From Chryseobacterium luteum (GTDB lineage Bacteria; Bacteroidota; Bacteroidia; Flavobacteriales; Weeksellaceae): DNA of 64,000 nt. Below the pieces are notes generated by a model. That model ran no database searches, had not been told where the DNA came from, and saw only the letters and a program-made list of their open reading frames with translations. Shown here piece after piece: positions 8,551 through 16,772 of this stretch (the first letter of the stretch is position 1; each line of letters starts with the position of its first letter). The stretch spans positions 1-64,000 of the forward strand of contig NZ_JPRO01000022.1 in the NCBI RefSeq assembly GCF_000737785.1. Direction: 5' to 3'. A program made the position numbers and the translations under genes.

Positions 8551-9012
8551 TTAAAATACCATTTTCCTTTCGGTATCCTCTTTTACTTTTTTGAAATATT
8601 TTACCAGTTCCTTACGCTGTTCCGCAGTCAGCTTTGCATCCTGATGCCCTACATAATAAGATTCCAGAGGCATTTCCTCTTTTTCTGTCATTTCTATGCA
8701 TTCTTCCAGCTTATGAGCCTGCTGCTTCGGTTCATACACTGCAAAAGTAGAGAAATTAAGATGCTTTCTGCCTTCGTTTATATTATTTTTCACAAACCAT
8801 GAAGCCGGAGAAATGCTGGCATACCAGGGATATTGAGTCTCATTGGAATGACAGTCGTAGCAGGAAGTGCTGATGATCTTCGCAATAGGTTCCGGTGTGT
8901 TTTTAATTTTCAGAAAATCCATTCCCGGAGTGGGAGGAGGATTGGTTTTGTCGATCGGAAAAAACTGTATAATGATAAATGCAACGAGCAGAACAACCAG
9001 AATTTTTTTCAT
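8551..9012 (-). CDS. Haem-binding domain protein (periplasmic, CxxCH)
   Basis: A 153-residue protein with an N-terminal membrane anchor or uncleaved signal (residues 3-19) followed by the single haem-attachment motif CYDCH (Cys51, Cys54, His55). The flanking SNETQYPWYASISPASWFV is typical of the Bacteroidetes haem-binding domain family. It is probably a periplasmic c-type cytochrome-like protein. It is the first gene of a pair with the DCC oxidoreductase. Confidence 0.9.
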   Translation of the reverse strand: MKKILVVLLVAFIIIQFFPIDKTNPPPTPGMDFLKIKNTPEPIAKIISTSCYDCHSNETQYPWYASISPASWFVKNNINEGRKHLNFSTFAVYEPKQQAHKLEECIEMTEKEEMPLESYYVGHQDAKLTAEQRKELVKYFKKVKEDTERKMVF

Positions 9013-9258
9013 ATCAATTTTATCTTAAATATAAAAATAATCAAATTTTATTAAATCGAATGAACTGATTATCAAATTGTAGAATATTCATTTGAATCAT
9101 TCCAAATAGGGTGGCTTAGTCTTGCTTTTTATACATCCATTCCCGAATTTTTATTAACTTAATTGCATTATTATATCTTTTGTTGCCATGCTTTCAAACG
9201 ATTGGTAAATTTCAATATATTATAGTTTTTAACTATAATTTAAATAAATATTAATAGA

Positions 9259-9289
9259 TTGTATTTATAACTAAGGCTTTGTAAGTTTG
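9259..9289 (+). promoter_or_regulatory. katG promoter
   Basis: TTG at 9259-9261, a 20-base spacer, and TAAGTTTG at 9282-9289 fit the Bacteroidetes TTG-N17-23-TAnnTTTG promoter. The katG ATG is 44 bases downstream. No clear peroxide-regulator site was recognised. Confidence 0.65.
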
Positions 9290-9333
9290 TCATGTCTTAA
9301 AAGGAAATTGTATTCATCAACATAAAAAATTAA

Positions 9334-11619
9334 ATGACAATGGAAAATGATTTAAATGACATCAGTAAATGTCCGTTCCATAACGGAACAATGAAAAAAG
9401 AAGCTGTAGCCGGCGGAGGGACCAAAAATCTGGATTGGTGGCCTGAACAGCTGAGAGTAGATATTCTGCGTCAGCATTCATCACTTTCAGATCCTATGGA
9501 TAAAGATTTTGATTATGCTGAAGCATTTAAAAGCCTCGATCTTGAAGCTGTAAAAAGAGACCTCCATGCATTAATGACAGATTCCCAGGACTGGTGGCCG
9601 GCCGATTTTGGTCATTACGGACCTCTGTTTATCCGTATGGCATGGCACAGTGCGGGTACTTACCGTGTTGGTGACGGAAGAGGAGGCGCAGGTGCAGGAC
9701 AGCAGCGTTTTGCCCCTCTGAACAGCTGGCCGGATAATGTGAGCCTGGATAAAGCCAGAAGATTATTGTGGCCCATCAAGCAGAAATACGGAAATAAAAT
9801 CTCATGGGCAGACCTATTGATCCTTACCGGAAATGTTGCTTTGGAATCTATGGGCTTTAAAACATTCGGGTTTTCGGGAGGACGTGAAGACGTTTGGGAA
9901 CCAGATATGGATATCTACTGGGGTTCGGAAAAAACATGGCTCGGAGGTGATTTACGTTATGCCCACGGCTCAGAAGGCGTAACCGAAAACCATGGAGTAC
10001 TTCCGACTGACGATAATGCAGACGGTGATATTCATTCCAGAAATCTTGAAAAGCCTCTTGCTGCTGTACAGATGGGACTTATTTATGTAAATCCCGAAGG
10101 TCCGGACGGAAATCCTGATCCTATTGCCGCTGCTAGAGATATCCGGGATACTTTCGGACGAATGGCCATGAATGATGAAGAAACGGTGGCGTTAATTGCC
10201 GGCGGACATACCTTCGGGAAAACACATGGTGCAGGCCCTGCCGACAATGTGGGAAAAGAGCCGGAAGCTGCGGGAATTGAACTTCAGGGATTGGGATGGA
10301 GCAGTACTTACCAATCAGGAAAGGGGACAGATGCTATTTCCAGTGGCCTGGAGGTAACCTGGACCGAAACCCCAACCGAATGGAGCAATTATTTCCTTAA
10401 GAATTTATTTGAAAATGAATGGGAATTGACGAAAAGCCCGGCCGGAGCTCATCAATGGGTGGCTAAAAACGGAGCGGAGATCATTCCGGATGCCTTTGAT
10501 CCTGAGAAAAAACACAGATCTACGATGCTTACAACGGACCTTTCCTTAAGACTGGATCCTGTATACGAAAAAATATCAAGACATTTCTACGAAAACCCGG
10601 ATGTATTTGCAGATGCTTTTTCCAGGGCGTGGTTTAAACTTACCCACAGAGATATGGGACCTAAAGCAAGATATTTGGGACCGGATGTACCCCAGGAAGA
10701 GCTGATCTGGCAGGATCCTATTCCTCAGGTTGATCACGAACTCGTAAACGACACAGATGTTGAGACCTTAAAAGAGAAAATATTCAATTCAGGATTAAGC
10801 GTTTCGGAACTTGTATCTACGGCATGGGCTTCTGCTTCTACATTCAGAGGAAGTGATAAACGCGGTGGGGCCAACGGTGCAAGAATCAGGCTGGCTCCTC
10901 AAAAGGATTGGGCAGTAAATAATCCTGTCCAGCTTCAGAAAGTTTTGGGAATTTTAGAAAATATTCAAAAGGAATTCAACGAAGTTCAGACTGGCGGTAA
11001 AAAAGTATCATTAGCGGATTTAATTGTTCTTGCAGGAAGTGCAGGCGTTGAAAAAGCGGCAAAAGATGCAGGACACGATATTAAAGTTCCGTTTGCACCC
11101 GGAAGAATGGATGCTTCTCAGCAACAGACCGATGTAGAATCGATGGGCTATCTGGAGCCTGCAGCAGACGGATTCCGCAATTACCTGAAAAAGAAGTTCA
11201 GTGTATCTACAGAATCTTTATTGATTGACAGGGCGCAGCTTTTAACCCTTACAGCTCCGGAACTTACAGTGCTGATAGGTGGAATGCGTGCACTGGATAC
11301 TAATTTTGACGGATCAAAACACGGGATATTCACCAACCGTCCGGGAGTACTTACCAATGACTTCTTTGTGAATCTTCTGGATATGGGAACGCAATGGAAA
11401 TCGATTTCTGAAGATAATGAAATGTATATGGGTACAGACCGGTCGACAGGTCAGCCAAAATGGACGGCAACCCGTGCAGATCTTGTATTCGGATCCAATT
11501 CTGAGCTGAGAGCTGTTGCAGAAGTATATGCAAGCTCTGATGCTCATGGGAAATTTGTAAATGATTTTGTTTCTGCCTGGGTAAAAGTGATGAATTCTGA
11601 CAGATTTGATTTAAAATAA
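9334..11619 (+). CDS. katG: Catalase-peroxidase KatG
   Basis: A 761-residue bifunctional haem enzyme removing hydrogen peroxide, complete in both its N- and C-terminal peroxidase-like domains. The distal pocket is seen in RMAWHSAGTYR (Trp104, His105). The proximal haem ligand lies in ALIAGGHTFGKTHGA, and the Tyr of LIYVNPEGPDG with the Met of GRMAMNDEE forms the Met-Tyr-Trp adduct needed for catalase activity. No signal peptide is present. It is a single gene with its own promoter and terminator. ATG at 9334 and 9340 are both possible starts. Confidence 0.97.
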   Translation: MTMENDLNDISKCPFHNGTMKKEAVAGGGTKNLDWWPEQLRVDILRQHSSLSDPMDKDFDYAEAFKSLDLEAVKRDLHALMTDSQDWWPADFGHYGPLFIRMAWHSAGTYRVGDGRGGAGAGQQRFAPLNSWPDNVSLDKARRLLWPIKQKYGNKISWADLLILTGNVALESMGFKTFGFSGGREDVWEPDMDIYWGSEKTWLGGDLRYAHGSEGVTENHGVLPTDDNADGDIHSRNLEKPLAAVQMGLIYVNPEGPDGNPDPIAAARDIRDTFGRMAMNDEETVALIAGGHTFGKTHGAGPADNVGKEPEAAGIELQGLGWSSTYQSGKGTDAISSGLEVTWTETPTEWSNYFLKNLFENEWELTKSPAGAHQWVAKNGAEIIPDAFDPEKKHRSTMLTTDLSLRLDPVYEKISRHFYENPDVFADAFSRAWFKLTHRDMGPKARYLGPDVPQEELIWQDPIPQVDHELVNDTDVETLKEKIFNSGLSVSELVSTAWASASTFRGSDKRGGANGARIRLAPQKDWAVNNPVQLQKVLGILENIQKEFNEVQTGGKKVSLADLIVLAGSAGVEKAAKDAGHDIKVPFAPGRMDASQQQTDVESMGYLEPAADGFRNYLKKKFSVSTESLLIDRAQLLTLTAPELTVLIGGMRALDTNFDGSKHGIFTNRPGVLTNDFFVNLLDMGTQWKSISEDNEMYMGTDRSTGQPKWTATRADLVFGSNSELRAVAEVYASSDAHGKFVNDFVSAWVKVMNSDRFDLK

Positions 11620-11643
11620 GCATCAGCTTAATATAATATTGTG

Positions 11644-11670
11644 AAGGCAGCTGTAAAGGCTGTCTTTTTT
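11644..11670 (+). terminator. Intrinsic terminator after katG
   Basis: Stem aaggcagc (11644-11651) with ggctgtctt region (11659-11666), one G-T pair, followed by six T residues. Confidence 0.75.
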
Positions 11671-11696
11671 GTTGATGGCAGGTGTGTAAATTCAAT

Positions 11697-11732
11697 GAAA
11701 AATGACTGTTTTACTGGAAAACAGCCATTTTG
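11697..11732 (-). terminator. Terminator for the double-glycine peptide gene
   Basis: Inverted repeat aaaatg(a)ctgtttt / aaaacag(c)cattttt with one internal mismatch and a loop of about five bases, just past the stop of the minus-strand peptide gene and followed by a U tract on that strand. Confidence 0.65.
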
Positions 11733-11749
11733 ATTTATTTCTTTAAAAT

Positions 11750-11947
11750 TTAAAAACCATACCAACGCCCACATTCATTATGGCAGGAATGAATCTCGTC
11801 CGGATTATCTACTGAAACTGCTTGAAGACAAGCTGCCTCAGTTTTGTAGTATGGCTGACCTGAATTCCACCAGCTTGCACATTCTTGTGTAATTCCTCCT
11901 TTAACAGATTTTAAATTCTCTCTTGAAAGTTTTTTTAGATTTTTCAT
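11750..11947 (-). CDS. Bacteriocin-like peptide with double-glycine leader
   Basis: A 65-residue precursor. Residues 1-18 (MKNLKKLSRENLKSVKGG) are a double-glycine leader of the kind cleaved by C39-peptidase ABC exporters and common in Chryseobacterium small peptides. The predicted mature part is 47 residues, acidic to neutral, with four Cys and several Trp/Tyr, which could form two disulfides. No exporter, modification enzyme or immunity gene lies within the window, so export would depend on a transporter elsewhere. Function (bacteriocin, signal or other) is not known. A possible -7 box (12037-12044) lies about 90 bases upstream. Confidence 0.8.
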   Translation of the reverse strand: MKNLKKLSRENLKSVKGGITQECASWWNSGQPYYKTEAACLQAVSVDNPDEIHSCHNECGRWYGF

Positions 11948-12412
11948 GATAATTTTTGATTAATTTTTTTCTTACTTTATCCTGTTTTAGGATATTTTTT
12001 TTCGTTGAACTAATATAAAGAAAATATATATTAATACAAATATAAAAATATACCTGAATTATTTTTTTTGAGACAGAGTTTGTATTACTCTTTTACGCTA
12101 CATTTTTTAGAGTGATTAAACATTAATTTCTGATATTCTTTTATGGTTAAATTTCCCTTGTCATAATATATATTGGCAGTTTTTTGGGTAAAACTTTTTA
12201 AACAAAAATGGCTGTCATTCTTTTAACTAAAATTTCATATGTTTTCCAACTTTTATGAAAATAATTGCATCTATAGTTTAACACGACAAGTTCTGTCGCT
12301 ATGCAGCAGTAGATTTGTTTCATCAAAGGTAGAGTATGGTAAGAAAACAAGAATAATTGATAAGATTCACATTAAATCTCATTAACGGGACTTGAAAGAC
12401 GTTAAAAAATGT
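11948..12412. other. AT-rich intergenic stretch without a gene
   Basis: About 460 bases upstream of the peptide gene. On the minus strand TATATTTG (12044-12037) is a plausible -7 box for that gene. No coding frame, RNA gene or clear repeat was recognised in the rest. Confidence 0.6.
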
Positions 12413-12420
12413 TAAATTTG
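12392..12420 (+). promoter_or_regulatory. Intact promoter ahead of a decayed gene
   Basis: TTG at 12392-12394, an 18-base spacer and TAAATTTG at 12413-12420 match the Bacteroidetes promoter consensus well. It sits 42 bases before the ATG of the remnant at 12463. Confidence 0.6.
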
Positions 12421-12462
12421 CCGGAAAATTATAAATAAAACTAATATTAAATACACAAACAG

Positions 12463-12610
12463 ATGAATAAACTTTACTCCGGTGCATGTATTCTATGCAC
12501 TGTTCTCGGATTGTCTGCCCAGGAAGTGGTTTGGCAGAAAGATATTAAATCTTCTACCCAGGATTTTTTAAGCTAGGTTAACACAACGATCGATCATGAA
12601 TATAGCTGTA
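12463..12610 (+). pseudogene. Remnant of a secreted-protein gene
   Basis: From ATG 12463 the frame encodes a signal peptide (ending LSAQ) and then EVVWQKDIKSSTQDFLS before TAG at 12574. Past the stop the same frame reads VNTTIDHEY before similarity appears to fade and further stops follow. From memory this is close to the start of large secreted Chryseobacterium proteins in which the stop position is a Gln codon. It therefore looks like the 5' end of a gene hit by a nonsense change and a 3' deletion. The remaining 37-codon frame could still be translated, but a function is unlikely. Confidence 0.5.
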
Positions 12611-12676
12611 ACTAATCACGAAGATAATAATTTTTTCGATTGCTCCTATTAAATTAGAAACATATTGTTTGATGAA

Positions 12677-12707
12677 ATAAAAAAAACCACCTGATCATCA
12701 AGTGGTT
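12677..12707 (-). terminator. Terminator downstream of tRNA-Gln
   Basis: Hairpin at 12685-12707 (aaccacctgat with atcaagtggtt, one G-U pair on the transcript). On the minus strand it is followed by a run of U at 12684-12677, right for ending the tRNA transcript. Confidence 0.7.
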
Positions 12708-12720
12708 AATAAATAAAATG

Positions 12721-12791
12721 TAGACCCACAGGGATTCGAACCCCGACTGACGGTACCAAAAACCGGAGTGCTACCGTTACACTATAGGTCT
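12721..12791 (-). tRNA. tRNA-Gln (anticodon TTG)
   Basis: The minus strand folds as a cloverleaf. The acceptor stem AGACCTA pairs with TGGGTCT, the D stem is GTG/CAC, the anticodon loop is TTTTGGT (anticodon TTG), and the T arm has the invariant GTTCGAATC. The lower anticodon stem has a C-U mismatch at the 27-43 position; the other four pairs are good. CCA is not encoded. Confidence 0.92.
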
Positions 12792-12976
12792 GCTTTATTT
12801 TGGTGGCGCGAAATTATAAAAAATTATTTAATTGAAAAAATATTTTTTCCCAGAGAATGATAAAAAATGGAGTGTTTATCTATAATTGCGTGATTTTTAA
12901 AAGGATAGGAAGTTGCAAATTTGGATAAGCAAGATTCAATAAATAGTACTTTTTCGGCAGCTAAATAATAAAATCT

Positions 12977-12984
12977 TATCTTTG
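12977..12984 (+). promoter_or_regulatory. -7 box upstream of der
   Basis: TATCTTTG matches TAnnTTTG and lies 63 bases before the der ATG. Confidence 0.5.
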
Positions 12985-13047
12985 CAAAAAAATTGGGCTC
13001 CAAAAGTTGGAGATACCCATTAATAATTTCATTTATTAAACATTTTT

Positions 13048-14358
13048 ATGTCAAATATTGTCGCAATCGTTGGGCGCCCCAACGTAGGAAAATCCACACT
13101 TTTTAACCGTTTACTGGAAAGAAGAGAAGCCATCGTAGATTCTACGGCTGGTGTTACCAGAGACCGTCATTACGGGAAATCCGACTGGAACGGTGTAGAT
13201 TTTACAGTTATAGATACCGGCGGATATGATGTAGGAACGGATGATATTTTTGAAGAAGAGATCCGTAAGCAGGTTCAGCTGGCAATAGACGAAGCTACAT
13301 CCATCATCTTTATGATGAATGTGGAAGAAGGCCTTACCGATACCGATTACGAAATTCATGAACTTCTCAGAAGAGCAAACAAACCCGTTTATATCGTTAT
13401 CAATAAAGTAGATTCTTCCAAAGAGGAAATAAACGCTACCGAATTCTATCAGTTAGGAATTGAGAAATATTATACTTTATCTTCAGCTACAGGTTCCGGA
13501 ACAGGAGAAGTTTTGGATGATATTGTTAAAGATTTCCCTACAACAGATTATAAAGATCCTTTCGAGGGATTGCCGAAAATTACCATCGCAGGTCGTCCCA
13601 ATGTTGGTAAATCTACCTTAACAAATGCTTTGCTTGATGTAGAACGAAACATCGTAACTGATGTTGCAGGGACTACAAGAGACAGTATTCAGACCCTTTA
13701 TAATAAATTCGGGTACGAATTTGTTTTAGTGGATACTGCCGGAATGAGAAGGAAATCTAAAGTAAACGAAGATTTGGAATTCTATTCCGTAATGAGATCT
13801 ATCCGTTCTATTGAATTTTCAGATGTTGTCATCATTATGGTGGATGCAACCCTTGGCTGGGAATCTCAGGATATGAATATTTTCGGTTTGGCACAAAAGA
13901 ACAGGAAAGGAATTGTCATCGTTGTGAATAAGTGGGATCTTATTGAAGATAAGAAAACCAACACGGTGAGAGATTTTGAAAACTCAATTAAAGAGAAGAT
14001 CGGTCAGTTCAGCGATATTCCGATTCTTTTTGTTTCAGCATTAACGAAGCAGAGAATTTTGAAAGCTGTGGAAATGGCAATGGTTGTATACGAAGACCGT
14101 AAGAAAAAGATCAAAACTTCAAAATTAAATGAAGTGATGCTTCCGATTTTTGAGCAGACTCCGCCGCCGGCCAACAAAGGAAAGTATATTAAGATTAAAT
14201 ACTGTGTGCAGCTTCCTACGCCGTCACCGCAGTTCGTATTTTTCTGCAACCTGCCTCAGTATGTAAAAGAACCTTACAAAAGATTTACTGAAAACCAATT
14301 GAGAAAGCAGTTCGGGTTTACCGGAGTTCCTATTGAAGTATATTTCAGACAGAAATAA
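13048..14358 (+). CDS. der: Ribosome biogenesis GTPase Der
   Basis: A 436-residue GTPase needed for maturation of the large ribosomal subunit. It has two tandem G domains, each with a P-loop GRPNVGKST (residues 9-17 and about 183-191), DTxG switch motifs (DTGG, DTAG) and NKxD (NKVD, NKWD). A C-terminal KH-like domain ends in EVYFRQK. Length and order are normal. It is a single gene bounded by a strong terminator. Confidence 0.97.
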   Translation: MSNIVAIVGRPNVGKSTLFNRLLERREAIVDSTAGVTRDRHYGKSDWNGVDFTVIDTGGYDVGTDDIFEEEIRKQVQLAIDEATSIIFMMNVEEGLTDTDYEIHELLRRANKPVYIVINKVDSSKEEINATEFYQLGIEKYYTLSSATGSGTGEVLDDIVKDFPTTDYKDPFEGLPKITIAGRPNVGKSTLTNALLDVERNIVTDVAGTTRDSIQTLYNKFGYEFVLVDTAGMRRKSKVNEDLEFYSVMRSIRSIEFSDVVIIMVDATLGWESQDMNIFGLAQKNRKGIVIVVNKWDLIEDKKTNTVRDFENSIKEKIGQFSDIPILFVSALTKQRILKAVEMAMVVYEDRKKKIKTSKLNEVMLPIFEQTPPPANKGKYIKIKYCVQLPTPSPQFVFFCNLPQYVKEPYKRFTENQLRKQFGFTGVPIEVYFRQK

Positions 14359-14364
14359 AAAATG

Positions 14365-14396
14365 ATCCCTTTTAGATTTTTCTAAAAGGGATTTTA
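14365..14396 (+). terminator. Intrinsic terminator after der
   Basis: Perfect 12-bp stem atcccttttaga (14365-14376) with tctaaaagggat (14381-14392), TTTT loop, then T-rich sequence. Confidence 0.88.
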
Positions 14397-14440
14397 TTCA
14401 TATAAAATTTAATATTTTTAATAAAAGTTTTTTCAGAATA

Positions 14441-15094
14441 ATGAATACAATTGTATTGTCAAAACAATTTTCTTTAGTAAACTCCTGGATCAATGAGCTT
14501 AGGAATATAGACATCCAGCATGACAGAATGAGATTCCGTAGAAATATGGAAAGAATCGGTGAAATTGCAGCTTTTGAGATCAGCAAACAGCTGGAATATA
14601 AAGAAGTAGAGATTCAAACCCCTTTAGATAAAATTAAAGTTCAGGAAATAGCAGTTCAACCGGTAATCACCACGATTTTGAGAGCAGGCGTTCCTTTGTT
14701 TGAAGGAATCCTTAGCTATCTGGACAGGGCAGACTGCGGTTTCGTTGCAGCTTACAGAAAGCACGATGCCAACGATTACTTCTCCATCAAACAGGACTAT
14801 CTTACCTGCCCGAATATTGAAGGAAGACCGCTGATCGTAGCTGATCCGATGCTGGCAACAGGAGCTTCGTTAATTGAAGCTATCAAAGACCTTCTGACCA
14901 ACGGAATTCCGACCCAGCTGCACATTGTGGCAGCCATTGCTTCCAGGCAGGGAGTGGAAACCATCGAAAAAGCTTACCCTGATGCAAAAATATGGGTAGG
15001 AGCCATCGACGAAGGATTGACCTCAAAAGGGTATATCACACCTGGACTTGGCGATGCCGGAGATTTAAGCTACGGCGAAAAACTTCAACGGTAA
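14441..15094 (+). CDS. upp: Uracil phosphoribosyltransferase
   Basis: A 217-residue enzyme of the pyrimidine salvage pathway converting uracil and PRPP to UMP. The PRPP-binding motif is seen as LIVADPMLATGASL. Typical family segments are TTILRAGVPLFEGILSYL near residue 80 and the C-terminal uracil-binding GYITPGLGDAGDLSYG. Length is normal. Just after it (about 15115-15165) is a stretch with repeated aatctgc/aatcagcgag words that also occurs near 54930, probably a multicopy intergenic repeat. Confidence 0.96.
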   Translation: MNTIVLSKQFSLVNSWINELRNIDIQHDRMRFRRNMERIGEIAAFEISKQLEYKEVEIQTPLDKIKVQEIAVQPVITTILRAGVPLFEGILSYLDRADCGFVAAYRKHDANDYFSIKQDYLTCPNIEGRPLIVADPMLATGASLIEAIKDLLTNGIPTQLHIVAAIASRQGVETIEKAYPDAKIWVGAIDEGLTSKGYITPGLGDAGDLSYGEKLQR

Positions 15095-15173
15095 ATACTA
15101 AGAGCCCATTTAAATTTTATAAAAATCTGCGTAATCTGCCAAATCAGCGAGGTTTTAAAAATTTAAACAGCCT

Positions 15174-15863
15174 CTAAGAAAGTTTCCAGAAATCTTTCAT
15201 CAGATCAAATAATAAATTAGGCCGTACTTTTTCCATGGGATGCTTAGTGTCCGGAAGTATGGCCAATTTTGCATTCGGAATGCTCCGGTAGGCACCTAGA
15301 CTTTCTTCTATACTCACCATATTATCCTTGTCCCCGGTCATGATCTGTACGGGAATATTAACAGCCCAGAGACTATTTTCATTAAGGGGCGGATTTTTGC
15401 CGAGCGAAACCATCATCTCTGCAATAGCGGGCAGCAGCTGTTTCCATTGTGCACCGTGTTGATTTTCCAGCTGTTCAGCGTACTTGGGAACTTTCAAAAG
15501 AATAGCTTCGGGATCAAGCATTTTACCCTCCTTTAAGGCCTGTTCCTCGGTCCAGTCGAATTTGGTGCCCAGCGTCATGATGGAATTGATTCTTTCAGGA
15601 TACCTCAGTGCACAGCAAAGCGCGGCATAACCTCCCATACTGTGTCCAAAAATGCAAACGTCCTTTACATCTTCTGTTTCTAAATAATCTTTGATTTCCT
15701 CGGTGTATTTCTCAATACTGATCCCTTTTTCAGGGAGTTCCGTATTTCCGTGCCCGGAAAATAAAAGCGTATGAATATTGAAATATTTTGACAGTTCCTG
15801 TTCATAAGGCTTGAAAATAGTGCTGTGTCCCAGTGCTCCATGCAGTAAAAGCAGGTTTTTCAT
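15174..15863 (-). CDS. Alpha/beta hydrolase
   Basis: About 229 residues. HGALGH near the N-terminus forms the oxyanion region, FGHSMGGYAALC holds the nucleophile Ser in a GHSMGG elbow, TGDKDNM gives the acid, and DTKHPMEK the catalytic His. No signal peptide is present. Substrate cannot be told; carboxylesterase or thioesterase activity is possible. ATG at 15869 and 15863 are both possible; the second gives the normal family start (MKNLLLLHG). Confidence 0.85.
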   Translation of the reverse strand: MKNLLLLHGALGHSTIFKPYEQELSKYFNIHTLLFSGHGNTELPEKGISIEKYTEEIKDYLETEDVKDVCIFGHSMGGYAALCCALRYPERINSIMTLGTKFDWTEEQALKEGKMLDPEAILLKVPKYAEQLENQHGAQWKQLLPAIAEMMVSLGKNPPLNENSLWAVNIPVQIMTGDKDNMVSIEESLGAYRSIPNAKLAILPDTKHPMEKVRPNLLFDLMKDFWKLS

Positions 15864-15960
15864 AATCAATAGTTTACCGGAAAATTAAGAAAAAGAATTG
15901 AGTCTGAAAATATGAATATTTAAGCATTTAATATTCAAAATCATAACCTACATCCTGAAA

Positions 15961-16032
15961 CACTAAAACCCTCAAACCCTAATACTCTCAAACTCTAATA
16001 CCCTCAAACCCTAGAACCCTCATACTCACACA
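15961..16032. repeat. Degenerate CTCAAACCCT-type tandem repeat
   Basis: About 70 bases built from variants of ccctcaaa, ccctaata, ctctcaaactctaata and similar units with strong strand bias for C, T and A. It fills the gap between the hydrolase and the comF stop. A similar array is found at 20060-20135. Confidence 0.7.
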
Positions 16033-16686
16033 CTAAGCATCGACCGCCATCACCAAAACGCTCACCTTATTGTCTCCCGCATTTAAAATTTCCCAGGCAA
16101 CGGATGATACCGTATTTCCTGTCGTAAAAACATCATCTATTAAAAGAATATGCTTTCCGGAAATAGGTTTTGAAAGAGAAAAAGGATTTGCGGCTTCCAG
16201 GCGGTGCTTCTTATCTTTTAATGCCTGTGCTTTTGAGTAATGATTTCTTTGAATCAGTTCATGGTCGAATGGAATACTGTAAAATTTTGATAAAGTTTCC
16301 GTAAACTGATGCAGTTGGTTGTAACCCCTTTCCCTTAGCTTTTTGGGATGAAGCGGGACAGATATCAGAATATCAGGCTTTTTGTTTTTGAAATCCAGGC
16401 GTTCTGTAGTCCATTCAGCCAGGATTTTACCGGCATTTTCCCTGCTTTTGTATTTCAGTTCATGGATAAGTTTACGGCTCAGTCCATTTTCTTCAAATTT
16501 CATTAATCCATAAGTGTTTTCAACCGGAAACAGAAGCCTGCATTTTTCTTTGATGATATTTTCACTGAAATAATCGAAGTGGGTAAAATGAATTTGCTCA
16601 AAACATAAGCTGCAGACCAAAAGATCTGCGTCTATGATCCGGCTGCATTCAATACAGCGATTAGGGAAAAATAAATCTAATATCAT
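16033..16686 (-). CDS. ComF family protein
   Basis: A protein of about 217 residues with an N-terminal four-Cys zinc ribbon (Cys11, 14, 25, 28 counted from ATG 16686: CIEC and CSLC) and a C-terminal phosphoribosyltransferase fold with the PRPP-loop motif ILLIDDVFTTGNT. The family is linked to DNA uptake in transformable bacteria, but most members are of unknown role. The ATG at 16686 gives the normal family start. The longer frame from 16749 begins inside a heptanucleotide repeat and adds 21 unlikely residues. Confidence 0.9.
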   Translation of the reverse strand: MILDLFFPNRCIECSRIIDADLLVCSLCFEQIHFTHFDYFSENIIKEKCRLLFPVENTYGLMKFEENGLSRKLIHELKYKSRENAGKILAEWTTERLDFKNKKPDILISVPLHPKKLRERGYNQLHQFTETLSKFYSIPFDHELIQRNHYSKAQALKDKKHRLEAANPFSLSKPISGKHILLIDDVFTTGNTVSSVAWEILNAGDNKVSVLVMAVDA

Positions 16687-16732
16687 TGTGTGTTTTTTTA
16701 AATAAGAAGTTAGTGTGGGAACTTTAATTTTA

Positions 16733-16772
16733 CAACTATCAACTATCAACTATCAACTATCAACTATCAACT
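16733..16772. repeat. Heptanucleotide tandem repeat (caactat)5
   Basis: Five perfect copies of caactat from 16733 to 16767 and a partial sixth. It contains the stop codon of the upstream regulator gene (16753-16755) and lies in the spacer before comF. Confidence 0.95.

Noticed and set aside
11351..11695. 114-residue minus-strand frame overlapping the end of katG
   Set aside because: Antisense to well-conserved katG codons, no family resemblance, and it crosses the katG terminator.
16733..16772. Repeat array as a CRISPR
   Set aside because: The unit is only 7 bases with no spacers, and no cas genes are present.
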